Assembly: GCF_000186865.1 (NCBI RefSeq)
Contig: NW_008705568.1
Location: 48,322 to 81,912, forward strand
DNA from: Aureococcus anophagefferens
Taxonomy: Eukaryota; Sar; Pelagophyceae; Pelagomonadales; Pelagomonadaceae
Reading direction: 5' to 3'
Length of the DNA: 33,591 nt
In this document: piece by piece, positions 18,325 to 28,834 of the stretch
Layout of the letters: each line of letters opens with the position of its first letter
Position numbering within the stretch: the stretch's first letter is position 1
Program-made: the position numbers and the translations under genes
Notes under the pieces: generated by a model
Databases searched by the model: none
Told to the model about the DNA's origin: nothing
What the model saw: only the letters and a program-made list of their open reading frames with translations

Positions 18325-21300
18325 ATGCGCCTGCTCCAGTGCGTCATCGTCGCGGCCGCGCTCCGCGCTGCGGCGCCGTCGGGCTGCGTCGAGATCCGGC
18401 TCTTCGACTCCTTCCACGACGGCTGGAACGGCGCGGCCTGGAGCGTGCGCGCCTGGAACGCGACGGCGATCGTCGCGAGCGGCACGCTCGCCGACGGCGC
18501 GTCGGGCGCCGCGGCGGCCTGCGTCGCCGCCGGCTGCTACGTCTTCGAGGCCACGGCCGGCGACTACGAGAGCGAGATCTCCTGGGACGTCGGCGGCGCG
18601 GTCTCGGGCGCCGGCGCCGGCGCGGCGACCGTCGCCGTCGACGACGACGGTGCCGTCGAAGCCCGATCCTGCAGGGCTCCCTGGACGCCCGCGCCGTCGG
18701 CCGCGCCGGTCGCCGCGAGCCGCGCGCCGACGGCGACGCCCGCGCCGACCGCGGCCGGCGTCGCCGCGGCCATCGCGCGGGGGCGCGGCGCCGTCGACGC
18801 GCGCGGCTTCGACGCCGTCCTGGAAGACGAGGTCGCCGTCGCGCGCGGCGGCGACGCGTCCGTCGTCGGCGGCACGTTCCGCGCGGCCGCGGGCCGGCGC
18901 CTCTTCAACGTGACGGCCGCGCGCCTCGCCTTAGCGAACGCGACGCTCCTCGGCTCCGACGCCGCGACGCGCGCCGGCGGCGGCGCCGGCGGCTGCGTCT
19001 ACGTCGCGGACGGCGTCCTCGAGCTCGTCGACGCGACCGTGCGCGACTGCCGGAGCCTCTACGACGGCGGCGCGATCTACGCGGTCGCGTCCGCCGTCTC
19101 CGTCCTTCGATCCCTCGTCGCCAACTGCTCCGCCGTGAGCCATGGAGGTTTTCTCTTCTCGTCCGCGTCGTCGGCGACGGTGGACGCGACCGTGGTCTCG
19201 GACGCGTACGCGGCGGACTATGGGGGCGTCGCCTACCTCGAGAACGGCGGCGACTTCGCCATGCGCGGCTCCGAGGTGTTGACGTCCTACGCGTACCGGG
19301 GCGCGGTGGTCGCCGCGTCCGCCGCGGACGTCGTCCTCGAGGACTCGGACTTCCACGACATGCGGCGGCCGGCGCCCGCGACGAGCGACGAACAAAAGAA
19401 GACCGCCCGAGACCCGTAGGTACGCGGGCTACGGCGGCGGCGTCTACGCGCGCTCCGGCGCGCTCGTCGTCGCGCGCTGCGCGTTCCACAACATGACCGC
19501 CACCGTCGCCGCGGGCGCCGTCGAGGTCGTCTACGGCACCGCGCGCGTGCTCAACTCGACCTTTTTTGGAAATGTGGCCATGAGCCACGGCGGGGGCTTC
19601 CTCGCGTACGGCAGCAAGGTCGACGTCGTCGGGTGCGTCTTCTCCGGGAACTACGCCGCGGGCAACGGCGGGGGCGCCGCCGCGTACCTCGCGGGCGGGT
19701 TCACCATCGCCGACTCCGCCTTCGAGGGCAACTACGCCGCGGGCCACGGCGGCGCGACGATCGGCTATTACGCGGACGTCGACGTGTCGGACTCGACGTA
19801 CGCGCGGAACGACGCCGACGGCTGGGGCGCCGCGCACGTGGCCTGGTGGGGGTCCGTCGCCGCGTTTCGCGTCGCCGTCACGGACCACGCGGTGTCCGTC
19901 GGCTACAGCATCTGGGCCGCGTACGACGTCGCGCCCGCGGCGACCTTCGAGGACTGCTACTTCGCGCGGAACGCGCAGACGAACGACGACCGCGGCGGCG
20001 CGCCGATCCAGCTCCTGCTGAGCGGCGGGTCGCTCGCGGGCGTCGTCTTCGAGGACAACTACGCGCCGCAGGCCGGCGCGCTGCTCGCCGGCGGGTTGTC
20101 CGAGGACGTCGACGCGGTCGACGTGTTCAACTGCACGGTCCGAGGAGGGGTCGCGCACGCGAGCGCCTACGGGTCCGCGGGCGGCTTCTTCTTCGACGTG
20201 TCCCTCGACGTCGTCGTCGCCGACACGGTCGTCGACGGCTGCGCGACCTACGCGGGGGCCGGCGCGATCTCCGTCGCGACGGGCGACCACCAGGGCAGGA
20301 AAAGAGAGCGAAATTCCCAACTTTGGAGACTGATATCTCGGCCATTTCCCACTCGTTTCGGCTGATTTTTGGACGAGCGATCATCTCTCGGAACGGTCTC
20401 GAAGCGTGGATGCTTTTTCTGGAACGCGCGCGCGCGGAACACTCACGTTGAAGCGACGTTGCATCACCCTTTTGCTGCCCAGGCGACCACCTCGAGCTCG
20501 TCAACGCGACGATCTCGAACACCGTCGCCGGCGGCGCCGACGGCGGCGGCGCGCTCTTCGTCGACGCCGCGGCGACGGCGACGGTCCGGGGCAGTCTGAT
20601 CGACGGGAACCGCGCGGCCGTCGGCGGCGGCGTGAGCGCCGCGTCGCTCGCGAGCGTGGTCGTCTCCGACTCGCGCCTCCGGAACAACAGCGCGTCCGGC
20701 GACGGCGGCGGCGCCTACGGCGACGGCGCGACGCTCGTCTTCGCCGGGGCGACGACCATCGAGGGCAACCGGGCCGGCGGCTCCGGCGGCGGCGCGGCGG
20801 CCTACGGCGGCGCGCTCCTCGCGGCGTCCGACTGCCAGTTCCTCGCCGTCGACGTCGACGGCGCGGACACGTCCGAAGCCATGGACGGGGAACTATTCTT
20901 CTCCGTGTTGAAGGACGACGCGGCGCTGCCCGTCGCCGAGCGGGCGACGGACGGCCGCGGCGCGTACGCGACCGGCGGCGTCGACGCGGGCGAGGTCGCG
21001 GCGTATCGCTTCTGCCTCGCCGCGGGCGGCTACGCCCTGGCGCTCTACGCGGATGCCTGGACCGACGGCTGGGGCGCCGGGGCGCTGAGCTACACGACCT
21101 ACGGGCCCGCGGGACCGCCCGCGTCCGGCGCGGCGACGGTCGCGCCGAACGACGACGGCGTCTCGGCGCCCTTCACCGTCGCGCTCGCCGCGGCCGTGCG
21201 GTCGACGACGCCGGTGACCTTCGCCGGCAACATCGCCGGGGACCACGGCGGCGCCGTGTACCTGGCCGACTTCGCCGAGGGCGACGTCGTCGGCGCGCGC

Positions 21301-24300
21301 GTCGCCGGGAACCGCGCGGCCGGCGGCGGCGGCGGCGTGCACGCGGGCTCGAACGCGGAGCTCCGCGTCGCGCGGTCGACGTTCGCGGGCAACGCCGCGG
21401 AGCGCGGCGGCGCGCTCTACGCCGGGTCCCTCGCGACCGTCGAGGTCAGCGACGCCGCGAGCTTCGGCGACGAAGCGGCGGCCTACGGCGGCTTCCTCGC
21501 GTCGCTCGTCGCGCTCCGGGTGGACCTGGACAACGTCACGCTCGCGGACAACGCCGCGGGCGCCCAGGGCGGCGCGCTGCACGTGCTCGGCGGCACCGAC
21601 GACGTCAGCAGCGTCACGGACACGCGCGTCTCCGGCGCGTCCGTCGCCGGGACCGACGTGTCGTCCGCGCCGGCCTTCGGCGGCGCCGTCTTCGCCATGT
21701 CGAGCTACGTGGACTTCACGGCGACGCGCGTGTGGAACAACTCCGTCGCCGAGGGCCACGGCGGCGGCCTCGCGAGCATGGGCGCCGACGGCGGCGTCGC
21801 TCTCTACGACCGCGCCTGCGTGGACGTCGACGTGCTCGTGGACTGGACGGCCGTCGCCGCCTGCGGCAACGGCCAGGACGGCTGGCAGCGGTGCAACAGC
21901 CGGGCCGACGCGGGCTGCGCCTGCTGGCAGCACGCCGACAAGTACTTTAACCTGTCCGGGCCGGATTTCGCGGCCGTCGGCACGCCGAGGTCCGCGGCGC
22001 TCTACACGTACGCCTACTGCCTCGCGCCGGGCCGCTACGAGATCTCCGCCGTCGACGAGTTCGGCACGTTCTGGGGCGTCGGCAACGGGTCCTTCTCCGT
22101 CATCGACGCGAAGACGGGGGCCCTCCTCGCGGCGTCGCCGGACATGGGCGCGGCCGGCTGCGCCGCGGTCCCGTTCGTCGTCGCGCTCCCGGCGGACGCC
22201 GCCACGGTCTTCGAAGGCAACCGCGCCCCGGACGGCGGCGGCGGCGGCGTCTACTGGGAGGACTATGCGCCCGACGGCCTCGACGCGGCGCTCGGCGGCA
22301 ACGCGGCGCTCTACGGCTCCGAGGCCGCGACGCCCGCGCGCTACCTGTCGCCCGTGCCCGGGGACAACGGCACGCTCTACGTCGGCGCGTCGGACAGCGA
22401 CGCGTGGGCGTCGGGCATCGCCGTCGAGCTCCTGGACGCCTACGGCCAGCGGGCCGCGTCCGCGAACCCCGTCGTCGCCGTCGTCGGCGACGCGGCCCCC
22501 GCGGAGACGACGGCCGTGAACGCCATCGCGTCCTTCGAGGCCGGCGTCGCGTCCTTCGGGGCCCTCGTCCTGGCGCTCGCGCCGGATCGGTTCGTGAACG
22601 TGACCGTGTCCTCGGACGTGACGACCTTGTACGACTCGGCGGTCCGGGTCGCCGTGTATTTACGCGCGTGCGTCGCGGGCGAGGTCTACGCGTCGGACGG
22701 CGCGGCGTGCGTCGCCTGCGCGGCGGGCACCTACGCGTACGACGGTTCGTGCGCCGACTGCCCGACGGGCACGGCCTGCGGCGCGGGCGAGACCGTCGAG
22801 ACGCTGGCCGTGCTGCCGGGCTACTGGCGCGAGGTCGCCTCGTCCGCGAAGCACGTGCGCCAGTGCGAGTTCGACGGCGGGAGCGCGTGCCTCGGCGGGT
22901 CGCCGGGGGCCAAGGCCTGCGCCGAGGGCCACCGGGGCCCGCGCTGCGAGGTCTGCAAGGGCGGCTACGCGTGGCACGCCTCGCACCAGCGCTGCGAGGC
23001 CTGCCGCGGCTCGTCGGTCGTCTCCTTCGGGCTCTTCGTGCTCCTGGGCGTCGCGGCGGTCGGCCTCGCGGGCTTCGCGGTCTACCGGACGCGCCACACC
23101 TTCGGCCACCTCATGCAGCGCAACCTGAAGAAGGTCAAGAAGCTGAAGAAGTTCAAGGCCAAGGCGAAGATCATCGTGTCGCTCTTCCAGATCAACGCGT
23201 CGTTCCTCGAGATCTTCGAGGACGTCGACTACCCGAAGTCGCTCAGGACCGCGTTCCACTGGATGAACGTCTTCAACCTCGACGTCGTGCCCCTGCTCAG
23301 CACCGGCTGCGTCGCCCACGCGGGCTTCCACTACAAGCTCGTCGTCGCGACGGCCGCGCCGCTCGCGCTCGGCGCCGCGTTGCTCGGCGCGAACCGCTTC
23401 TCGCCGCTCTTCCGGGGCCAGCTCTTCGGCACGTTCCTCTTGCTGACGTTCCTGATCCTCCCGGGCGCGTCCGTGACGATCTTCAGCACGTGGGCCTGCG
23501 ACTCGAACTACGAGACGTGGCACGTGCTCAAGGCGGACGCCTCCGTGGAGTGCGACTCGCGGACGCACCGGCTCTTCGAGCTCTACGCGACGATCATGGT
23601 CTTTGTGTATCCGCTGGGCATCCCCGCGTTCTACACGGCGATCCTGTACAAGTCGCTCAAATACATCCACCCGTCGGTGAATTTGGACGGCGTCGAGAAA
23701 GGCGACATCTTGATCAACGGCGCGCCGCTGGAGGCGCTCGAGCTCGGCGACGGCGACGACGCGGAGGCGTGGCGCGCGGAGATGGCCGTGCGCAGGGAGG
23801 CGCTCGCGGCCGTCCACGCGCTGCCGGCCTTTGCGAAGGACTGCGAGGCGGGCCGGGACCACCTCCGCGACGCGGAGATGCGCCTCATCGTGCACGGGAG
23901 GCTCGCGATGGCGGAGAACGCGTCGCTCGCGTTCCTCTTCGAGCCCTACGAGCCCCAGTTCTGGTACTTCGAGGTCGTCGAGGCCGTGCGGAAGATGCTC
24001 CTGACGGGCGCGCTGGCGCTCCTGGGCACGCGCGGGTCGGGGCAGATCGTCACGGGCATCCTCGTGAGCACCGTGTTTTTCGTCGTCGCCGCGCACCTCA
24101 AGCCCTACATCTCCGACTCGGAGGACTACATCTACACGCTGTCGCAGTGCTGCATCCTCTTCTCCCTCTTCGCGTCGCTGTGCTTCTACTACGACGTCGG
24201 CAAGGACGAGGGCTACCCGACGCTCGCCTTCGGGGCGGCGGTCGCCGCGGTCAACATGGGCGCGGGCGCGATCGCCGTCACGTCGGACGCGTTCTTCATC

Positions 24301-24927
24301 GCGACGTCCTGGGAGCTGCTGTTCCTGGCGGCGGGCGTCGCGCTCCTGGCCTTCGCGGCCTTCCGGGGCCACTTCCCGGAGACCGGCGCCCGCGTCGAGC
24401 GGCGCTGCGCGCCGGCGCGAGGAGCCTACGAGCGGCTCCGCGACAAGGTCTTCCACCGGAACACGCCCGTCGCCGCCGCCGCGCCGCCGCCGCCGCCGGA
24501 GGCCGCCGACGAGTGGCACGCGATGCTCGGCGCCATGGAGCGCGCCGAGCCGTACGACGTCGAGATGGAGGTCTTCCGCGACCGCTCCAAGGCCGAGGTC
24601 GACGAGGACGTCGGCGGCGCGACGATCGACGTCCACGCGCGCGCCGCGCCGGACGAGGCCAAGGACGCGGGCGCGGCGCCGCCGGCCAAGGCCGGGGCGG
24701 TCCCGGGGCTGTCGGCGACGCCGACGCTCTTCCGCGACGCGCGCCCGTCGCCGACGCTGGAGCTCGTCGTCGGCGACACGGACCCCGGCCGCGCGGAGCT
24801 CGCGACGCCGACGAGCCCCGGGCCGCCGCCGCCGCCGGGCGGGACACGCGGCGCGACGCCGAGCGCGACGCCGACAGAGCTCGACGTCTGGAGCGGCCGG
24901 GCGGGCGGCGCTAACCCGCACCTTTAA
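18325..24927 (+). CDS. PMP-repeat / Cys-rich / multi-TM surface protein, 2,114 residues
   Basis: Exons are 18325-19361, 19420-20282 and 20483-24927. The first intron is a 58-nt GC-AG intron (phase 2) and the second is an introner (phase 1). Domain order: signal peptide; a module with FDSFHDGWNG; a long extracellular region of right-handed beta-helix repeats with chlamydial-PMP-style FxGN and GGG(A/V) motifs (FFGNVAMSHGGGF, FSGNYAAGNGGGA, FEGNYAAGHGGAT); two related inserted modules near 20880-21110 (ADAWTDGWGAG) and 21810-22130 (EFGTFWGVGNG). A Cys-rich TNFR/EGF-like stretch follows (about 1361-1475). Then come seven or eight membrane helices (about 1478-1928), including IMVFVYPLGIPAFYTAILY and EVVEAVRKMLLTGAL, which look TRP-channel-like, and a Pro/acidic cytosolic tail. 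It is typical of large protist surface proteins; a sensing or adhesion role is inferred. It is divergent from the C2/EF-hand gene. Confidence 0.85.
20283..20482 (+). mobile_element. Introner 5: GC-AG, perfect 8-bp duplication
   Basis: This element sits in the PMP-repeat gene. The duplication GCGACCAC is exact at 20283-20290 and 20483-20490. The ends CAGGGCAGGAAAAG and CTTTTGCTGCCCAG are inverted. The intron runs from the co-opted GC to CAG at 20482, phase 1, giving TG|DHLELVNATIS. The element is 192 bp without the duplication, the same length as introners 6 and 7, and their sequences are close to identical, which points to recent activity. Confidence 0.93.
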
Positions 24928-24937
24928 CGAACCTAGC

Positions 24938-25834
24938 CTAGGTCAGGCTGCCGTACTGGCCCGCCTCGTCGGCGGGCGCCGCCCCGAGGCCGTCGGGGCA
25001 GCAGCAGCAGCCCGCGAAGGTGCAGGGCCGCGGCGCGTTCTCGTCGAGATACGCCACCGACGGCGCGCCCGGCGTCGGGTACATGGCAGCGTGCGCCTTC
25101 TGGTCGCCGAAGCCGTCGACCTGCTGGTTGTAGCGGTAGGCGTACTCGAAGACGATGGCGACGTTGCCCGAGATCTGGTTGAAGACGAAGACGAGGAGCG
25201 TCACGACCGTCGACGTCGTCACGGAGCTCGACGACTGGAGCGCGGCGACGGTGACGAAGGTCAATATCGCAACGACGCCGAAGGAGAGGCCGACGCCCAC
25301 GGAGTAGCCCCCGAAGACCGTGTCCCGGGGCGCGTAGCCGAGGTACGGCCCGTAGTCGTGGCGGACGATGCCGTGGAGCGCGTGCACAACAGGTGTGAGG
25401 AAGAGGCCCACGAAGAAGACCACGAGGAGGTAGCCCGTGCCCAGCGTCGCGCTGTCCACGTGCACGTCGATCCACTTCGCCGACGCGTTCGAGAGCATGA
25501 CCTGCTGCACCGTGAGCGCCGCTTTTACGGACATGGGCTCGGGGTCCAGCCGGTGCCGCGCGCCGAGGAGGAGGGCCGCCTGGGGCATCTGCTGGTACCA
25601 GAAGAAGGTGAAGTCCTTGCGGAAGTCGCCGTACCAGATGACGCGGTCCTCGCGCAGGCCCGCCGCGTAGGCCGCGGCGTCGCGCTTCTCGTCGGACGTC
25701 TTCTCCACGGACGCCGCGTGCTCCTCGGCGACGAGGGCGCCGGGCTTCAGGGTCCCGACGACGTAGAGGATCACGGCCCCGGCGATGAGGATCCAGAAGA
25801 TGAGGAAGCCCGCCGCCTCGTCGACGGTCGCCAT
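24938..25834 (-). CDS. Four-TM membrane protein, unknown family
   Basis: The protein has 298 residues in one exon. Hydrophobic helices lie at about 7-29 (FLIFWILIAGAVILYVVGTL), 128-152 (GYLLVVFFVGLFLTPVVHAL), 172-198 and 205-231. Between the first two is a soluble segment with WYGDFRKDFTFFWYQQ and VMLSNASAKWIDVHVD. The C-terminus has a Cys cluster (CTFAGCCCCPDG) that could be acylated or bind metal. I do not recognise a named family. Its stop is only 10 bp from the stop of the large PMP-repeat gene, so the two 3' ends must overlap as transcripts. Confidence 0.7.
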   Translation of the reverse strand: MATVDEAAGFLIFWILIAGAVILYVVGTLKPGALVAEEHAASVEKTSDEKRDAAAYAAGLREDRVIWYGDFRKDFTFFWYQQMPQAALLLGARHRLDPEPMSVKAALTVQQVMLSNASAKWIDVHVDSATLGTGYLLVVFFVGLFLTPVVHALHGIVRHDYGPYLGYAPRDTVFGGYSVGVGLSFGVVAILTFVTVAALQSSSSVTTSTVVTLLVFVFNQISGNVAIVFEYAYRYNQQVDGFGDQKAHAAMYPTPGAPSVAYLDENAPRPCTFAGCCCCPDGLGAAPADEAGQYGSLT

Positions 25835-25890
25835 CGTGACCGCGGCGGGCGGCCGAAGCGTATCTTTCTATGCGCGTTGAAGCCCATGTT

Positions 25891-26988
25891 TTACTCGCTC
25901 TCGAGGCGCGAGACGACGTCGCCCGCGGTCGCCGCGCCGGACTCGAAGAAGTCCGCGAGGCCCTCGAGGGCGCCGACGCGGCCCGCCTGGAGCGCCGTCG
26001 CGTCCTTGAGGGCCCAGCGGACGCGGTCGCCGTCGTCGCCCGGGCTCGCGAGCCCGCGGCTCCGCAGGAGCGCGAGGAACGCGTTCGCCTGGCGCGGGTC
26101 CGAGGAGACCAGCTTCCGGTGCTTGCGCCGCTCGGCGGCGACGCCGCTGAGGAGCCAGACGAGCAGCGCGTGCACCGTGCCCTCGTCCGCGTCGCCGTCC
26201 TCGAGCAGGTCCGCGGCCTCGAGCGCGGACGGCGAAAAGGGGAAGCAGGGCAGGCCGAGCCAGTAGGCCGTCGCGAAGGACGCCGCCTCGCACTCCGCGT
26301 CGCGCCGCGGGTCGCTGCTGAGGAGCCGGTCGAAGCCGTCGCCGACTTTCGACGTCACCGCGCCGCCGTTCTGGGTGACGTCGAGGCCCGCGAGCGCCGT
26401 CGCGAGCACGAGCCACAGCTCCTCGGGGAGGGCGTCGAAGCCCAGCGGCCCGCTGGCGAAGACGAAGAGCGCCGGCAGGACGACGACGCCGCCGGCCGCG
26501 AGCGCGGCCGAGATCTCGGCCGCGCGGTCGTCGGCGGGCACGTCGGGCGCGCCCTCGAGCGCGCGCTTGAAGAGCGTCGCGTCGGACGGCGGCAGCGTCA
26601 GCGCCGTCTTCTGGGACGCGTAGCGCCGCGCGCCGCCGCTCCGCCGGCTCAGCCGCAGGACCTTACCGACGACGTCCGCGTCCCGCCGCGTCGCCGCGGC
26701 GTCGACGAGCGCGGACAGCACGCGCGGGCCGACGCTGCCCACGTTCTTCGCCGCCATCTCGTCGACGAGCGCCAGGGCGCCGTCGATGTCCGGGCGCGAG
26801 TCGCCGCCCGGGGCGACGGCGCCGAGGAGCAGCGCTTCGTACTTCTGGTCGTCGCTGAGGTTCGCGAAGGTCTCCTCCAGCCGCGTCGACGCGAGTCTCG
26901 CGTGGCGCGCCGGTCGCGCCGGCGGCTGGAGCGCCGCCGCCATCGCGGCGGCGGCCCAGAGGACGGTTGCAGGCCGTCGTCGAGCCAT
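25891..26988 (-). CDS. Organelle-targeted hypothetical protein
   Basis: The protein has 365 residues in one exon from ATG 26988. The N-terminus (MARRRPATVLWAAAAMAAAL then PPARPARHARLAST) looks like an organelle presequence. The body has SDDQKYEALLLGAVAPGGDS, a helical Ala-rich part (LVDEMAAKNVGSVGPRVLSA) and a hydrophobic segment (AALAAGGVVVLPALFVFASG). A region with DGFDRLLSSDPRRDAECEAA follows, then a C-terminal helical part (HALLVWLLSGVAAERRKHRK). The pattern suggests a plastid membrane-associated protein, but I cannot name the family. It is divergent from OGG1 with 126 bp between starts. Confidence 0.65.
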   Translation of the reverse strand: MARRRPATVLWAAAAMAAALQPPARPARHARLASTRLEETFANLSDDQKYEALLLGAVAPGGDSRPDIDGALALVDEMAAKNVGSVGPRVLSALVDAAATRRDADVVGKVLRLSRRSGGARRYASQKTALTLPPSDATLFKRALEGAPDVPADDRAAEISAALAAGGVVVLPALFVFASGPLGFDALPEELWLVLATALAGLDVTQNGGAVTSKVGDGFDRLLSSDPRRDAECEAASFATAYWLGLPCFPFSPSALEAADLLEDGDADEGTVHALLVWLLSGVAAERRKHRKLVSSDPRQANAFLALLRSRGLASPGDDGDRVRWALKDATALQAGRVGALEGLADFFESGAATAGDVVSRLESE

Positions 26989-27114
26989 CGCGCGATCTGC
27001 AAGGAGAGCTCGTGCGCGCTGTGGCAGGCCTGTTGGGAGAGCGCCGCCGCCGCGACGCGCCGCGCGCGGGCGCCGGGGTGGTATTACAGTAGGTCGGCAC
27101 ACCGGCAATACGCG

Positions 27115-28227
27115 ATGGTCCGCGCCGTGTCGACGCCCTGGCGGTCCCTGGGCCTCGCGGCGTCGGAGCTGAAATTGGCCCACACGCTGCCCACGGGCCA
27201 GGCCTTCGGGTGGGTGCGCGTCGGCGACGAGTACCACGGCTGCCTGCGCGACGCGGGCGTCGCCCTGCGCGAGCACCCCGTGAGCGGCGCCGCCGAGTGG
27301 CGCTGCGACGCGTCGCGCGAGGCAGCGGCGGAGGCGTACGTGCGGGACTACTTCCGCGCGGACGTGTCCTTCGCCGAGCTCTACGGCGGCTGGAGCCGCG
27401 CCGACGCGCGCTTCGCGAAGATCGCGACCGTCGTCGACGGCGCGCGCGTGCTCCGGCAGGATCCCCTCGAGTGTTTGATTTCGTTCATCTGTTCGTCGAA
27501 CAACAACATCCCGCGGATCACGCTCATGCTCGGCCGGCTCCGGGAGCTCTGCGGCGACGTCGCGGCCGTGCCCGGGGGCGCGGGCATGGAGGCGTCGGAG
27601 CCGCGCACGTTCCCGACGCTCGAGCGGCTCTGCGGCGTCGAGGAGCGGACGCTCCGGGACCTCGGCTTCGGCTACCGCGCGCCCTACGTGGCCAAGACGG
27701 CGCGGCACGTCCGCGACAAGGGCGGCGACGCCTGGCTCGCGGGGCTGCGAAATGCGGACCGCGCGGACGTTAAGGTTGCGCTGCTCGAGTGTGCGGGCGT
27801 CGGTCCCAAGGTCGCGGACTGCGTCGCGCTCTTCTCGCTGGACCAGGCCGACGCCGTGCCCGTCGACACGCACGTCTGGCGCATCGCCCGGCGCGACTTC
27901 GACCCGACGCTCGACGACGTCGCGTCCATCACGCCCAAGGTCTACGACCGCGTCGGCGACCTCTTCCGCGACCGCTTCGACAACGCGGGCTGGGCGCACA
28001 CGGTCCTCTTCGCCGCGGAGCTGCCCCTCTTCGCCGACAAGCTCCCCGAGGACGTCGCCGCGGAGATGCGGGCGTTCCGCGTCTTGGAGAAGGAGGCGGC
28101 CAAGGACGCGCGCGACGCGCGGAAAGCCCGCGCCGCCGCGAAGGCGGAGCGCCGCGACGCCGCGGACGACGTCGCGACGCCGCCGAAGAAGCAGCCGAAG
28201 AAGCAGCCGAAGAAGAAGGCGGCATAG
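27115..28227 (+). CDS. OGG1: 8-oxoguanine DNA glycosylase/lyase
   Basis: The protein has 370 residues in one exon. It removes 8-oxoguanine opposite C in base excision repair. The N-terminal OGG domain (LKLAHTLPTGQAFGWVRVGD) and the conserved LISFICSSNNNIPRI helix are clear. The helix-hairpin-helix-GPD motif reads ECAGVGPKVADCVALFS then AVPVDTHVWRIARR. Lys232 is the Schiff-base nucleophile and Asp251 the catalytic acid; their 19-residue spacing equals that of the human enzyme (K249/D268). The C-terminus adds a Lys/Ala-rich tail ending in repeated KKQPKKQPKK, a likely nuclear localisation signal. The start MVRAVSTPWRSLG puts the conserved W/R/L near the N-terminus, as expected. Confidence 0.95.
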   Translation: MVRAVSTPWRSLGLAASELKLAHTLPTGQAFGWVRVGDEYHGCLRDAGVALREHPVSGAAEWRCDASREAAAEAYVRDYFRADVSFAELYGGWSRADARFAKIATVVDGARVLRQDPLECLISFICSSNNNIPRITLMLGRLRELCGDVAAVPGGAGMEASEPRTFPTLERLCGVEERTLRDLGFGYRAPYVAKTARHVRDKGGDAWLAGLRNADRADVKVALLECAGVGPKVADCVALFSLDQADAVPVDTHVWRIARRDFDPTLDDVASITPKVYDRVGDLFRDRFDNAGWAHTVLFAAELPLFADKLPEDVAAEMRAFRVLEKEAAKDARDARKARAAAKAERRDAADDVATPPKKQPKKQPKKKAA

Positions 28228-28266
28228 GCGCTATTTACAAACAGGGACATCATGGGGCGCCGCCTC

Positions 28267-28711
28267 CTAGGCGACGACGCCGGGCGCGGCGATGCCGAGG
28301 AACCGGTTCATCGCCGGGAAGACGTCGGCCGGCGCCGCGTCGGGCTCCTCGGGGACGGCGTCCTCGGGCTCCTCCTCGGCCTGCGCGTCGTCCAGGCCCT
28401 CGCCCTTGGAGCCTGCGGGGGTCGAGCGTCGCTCCGGCGGGGTTCGCGGCGCGACGAGCCGCGCGCGCGCGCCCTTCGAAAGCCGTCAGAAGATTGAAAA
28501 ACCGGTTCACTCACGGTAGATTCAGACAATACATGCATCAAAAAATGTTTCCTCATGCGGCATCATTCGCGCGCTGGGGACGCTGCGGAGACGCGCCGAG
28601 CGGGACTATTTCCACTGCGGTGCCCTCGACGACGCTCACGGTCGACGCCTGGATCTCCTCCGGCAGGTCGCGGCTCCCCAGCGCCGCGAGGAGTCTGTCG
28701 AGGTAGTACAT
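28267..28711 (-). CDS. Tentative small two-exon acidic protein
   Basis: The model has exons 28711-28624 and 28412-28267 with a 211-nt GC-AG intron (GCACCG to CCCGCAG), phase 1, giving 77 residues. Exon 1 reads MYYLDRLLAALGSRDLPEEI. Exon 2 reads SKGEGLDDAQAEEEPEDAV and ends FLGIAAPGVVA. Each half looks protein-like, while the intron is AT-richer and contains stops. No family is recognised. Other 5' sites (GTGAGC at about 28645) exist but would break the frame. The model rests only on composition and frame. Confidence 0.4.
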
Positions 28712-28808
28712 TTGCGCTGGTTTTGCGAGTCGAAAAGACGTCCGCCACCTCGACGATGCTGGCGAAGGTCAACGAGTTCGGATTGAAGGGATGAAGCAGT
28801 AAACATGC

Positions 28809-28834
28809 CGTAAGAGTAGGCGAGTACTCTTACG
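28809..28834. other. Perfect inverted repeat over the dioxygenase stop codon
   Basis: CGTAAGAGTA and TACTCTTACG are 10-bp exact inverted arms around a 6-bp loop. The TAA stop of the minus-strand dioxygenase lies in one arm. In RNA this would be a 3'-end hairpin. It could affect 3' processing, but no function is known to me. Confidence 0.6.

Noticed and set aside
20290..20365. Recurring peptide NSQLQRLISRPFSTRFG and the related EIPNFKGSYLGRFPL at ends of several open frames
   Set aside because: These are translations of the introner sequence read through in different frames, not a shared protein domain.
28252..28519. Plus-strand open frames at 28252-28519
   Set aside because: Arg/Gly-rich composition; the minus strand gives a more protein-like acidic sequence here.
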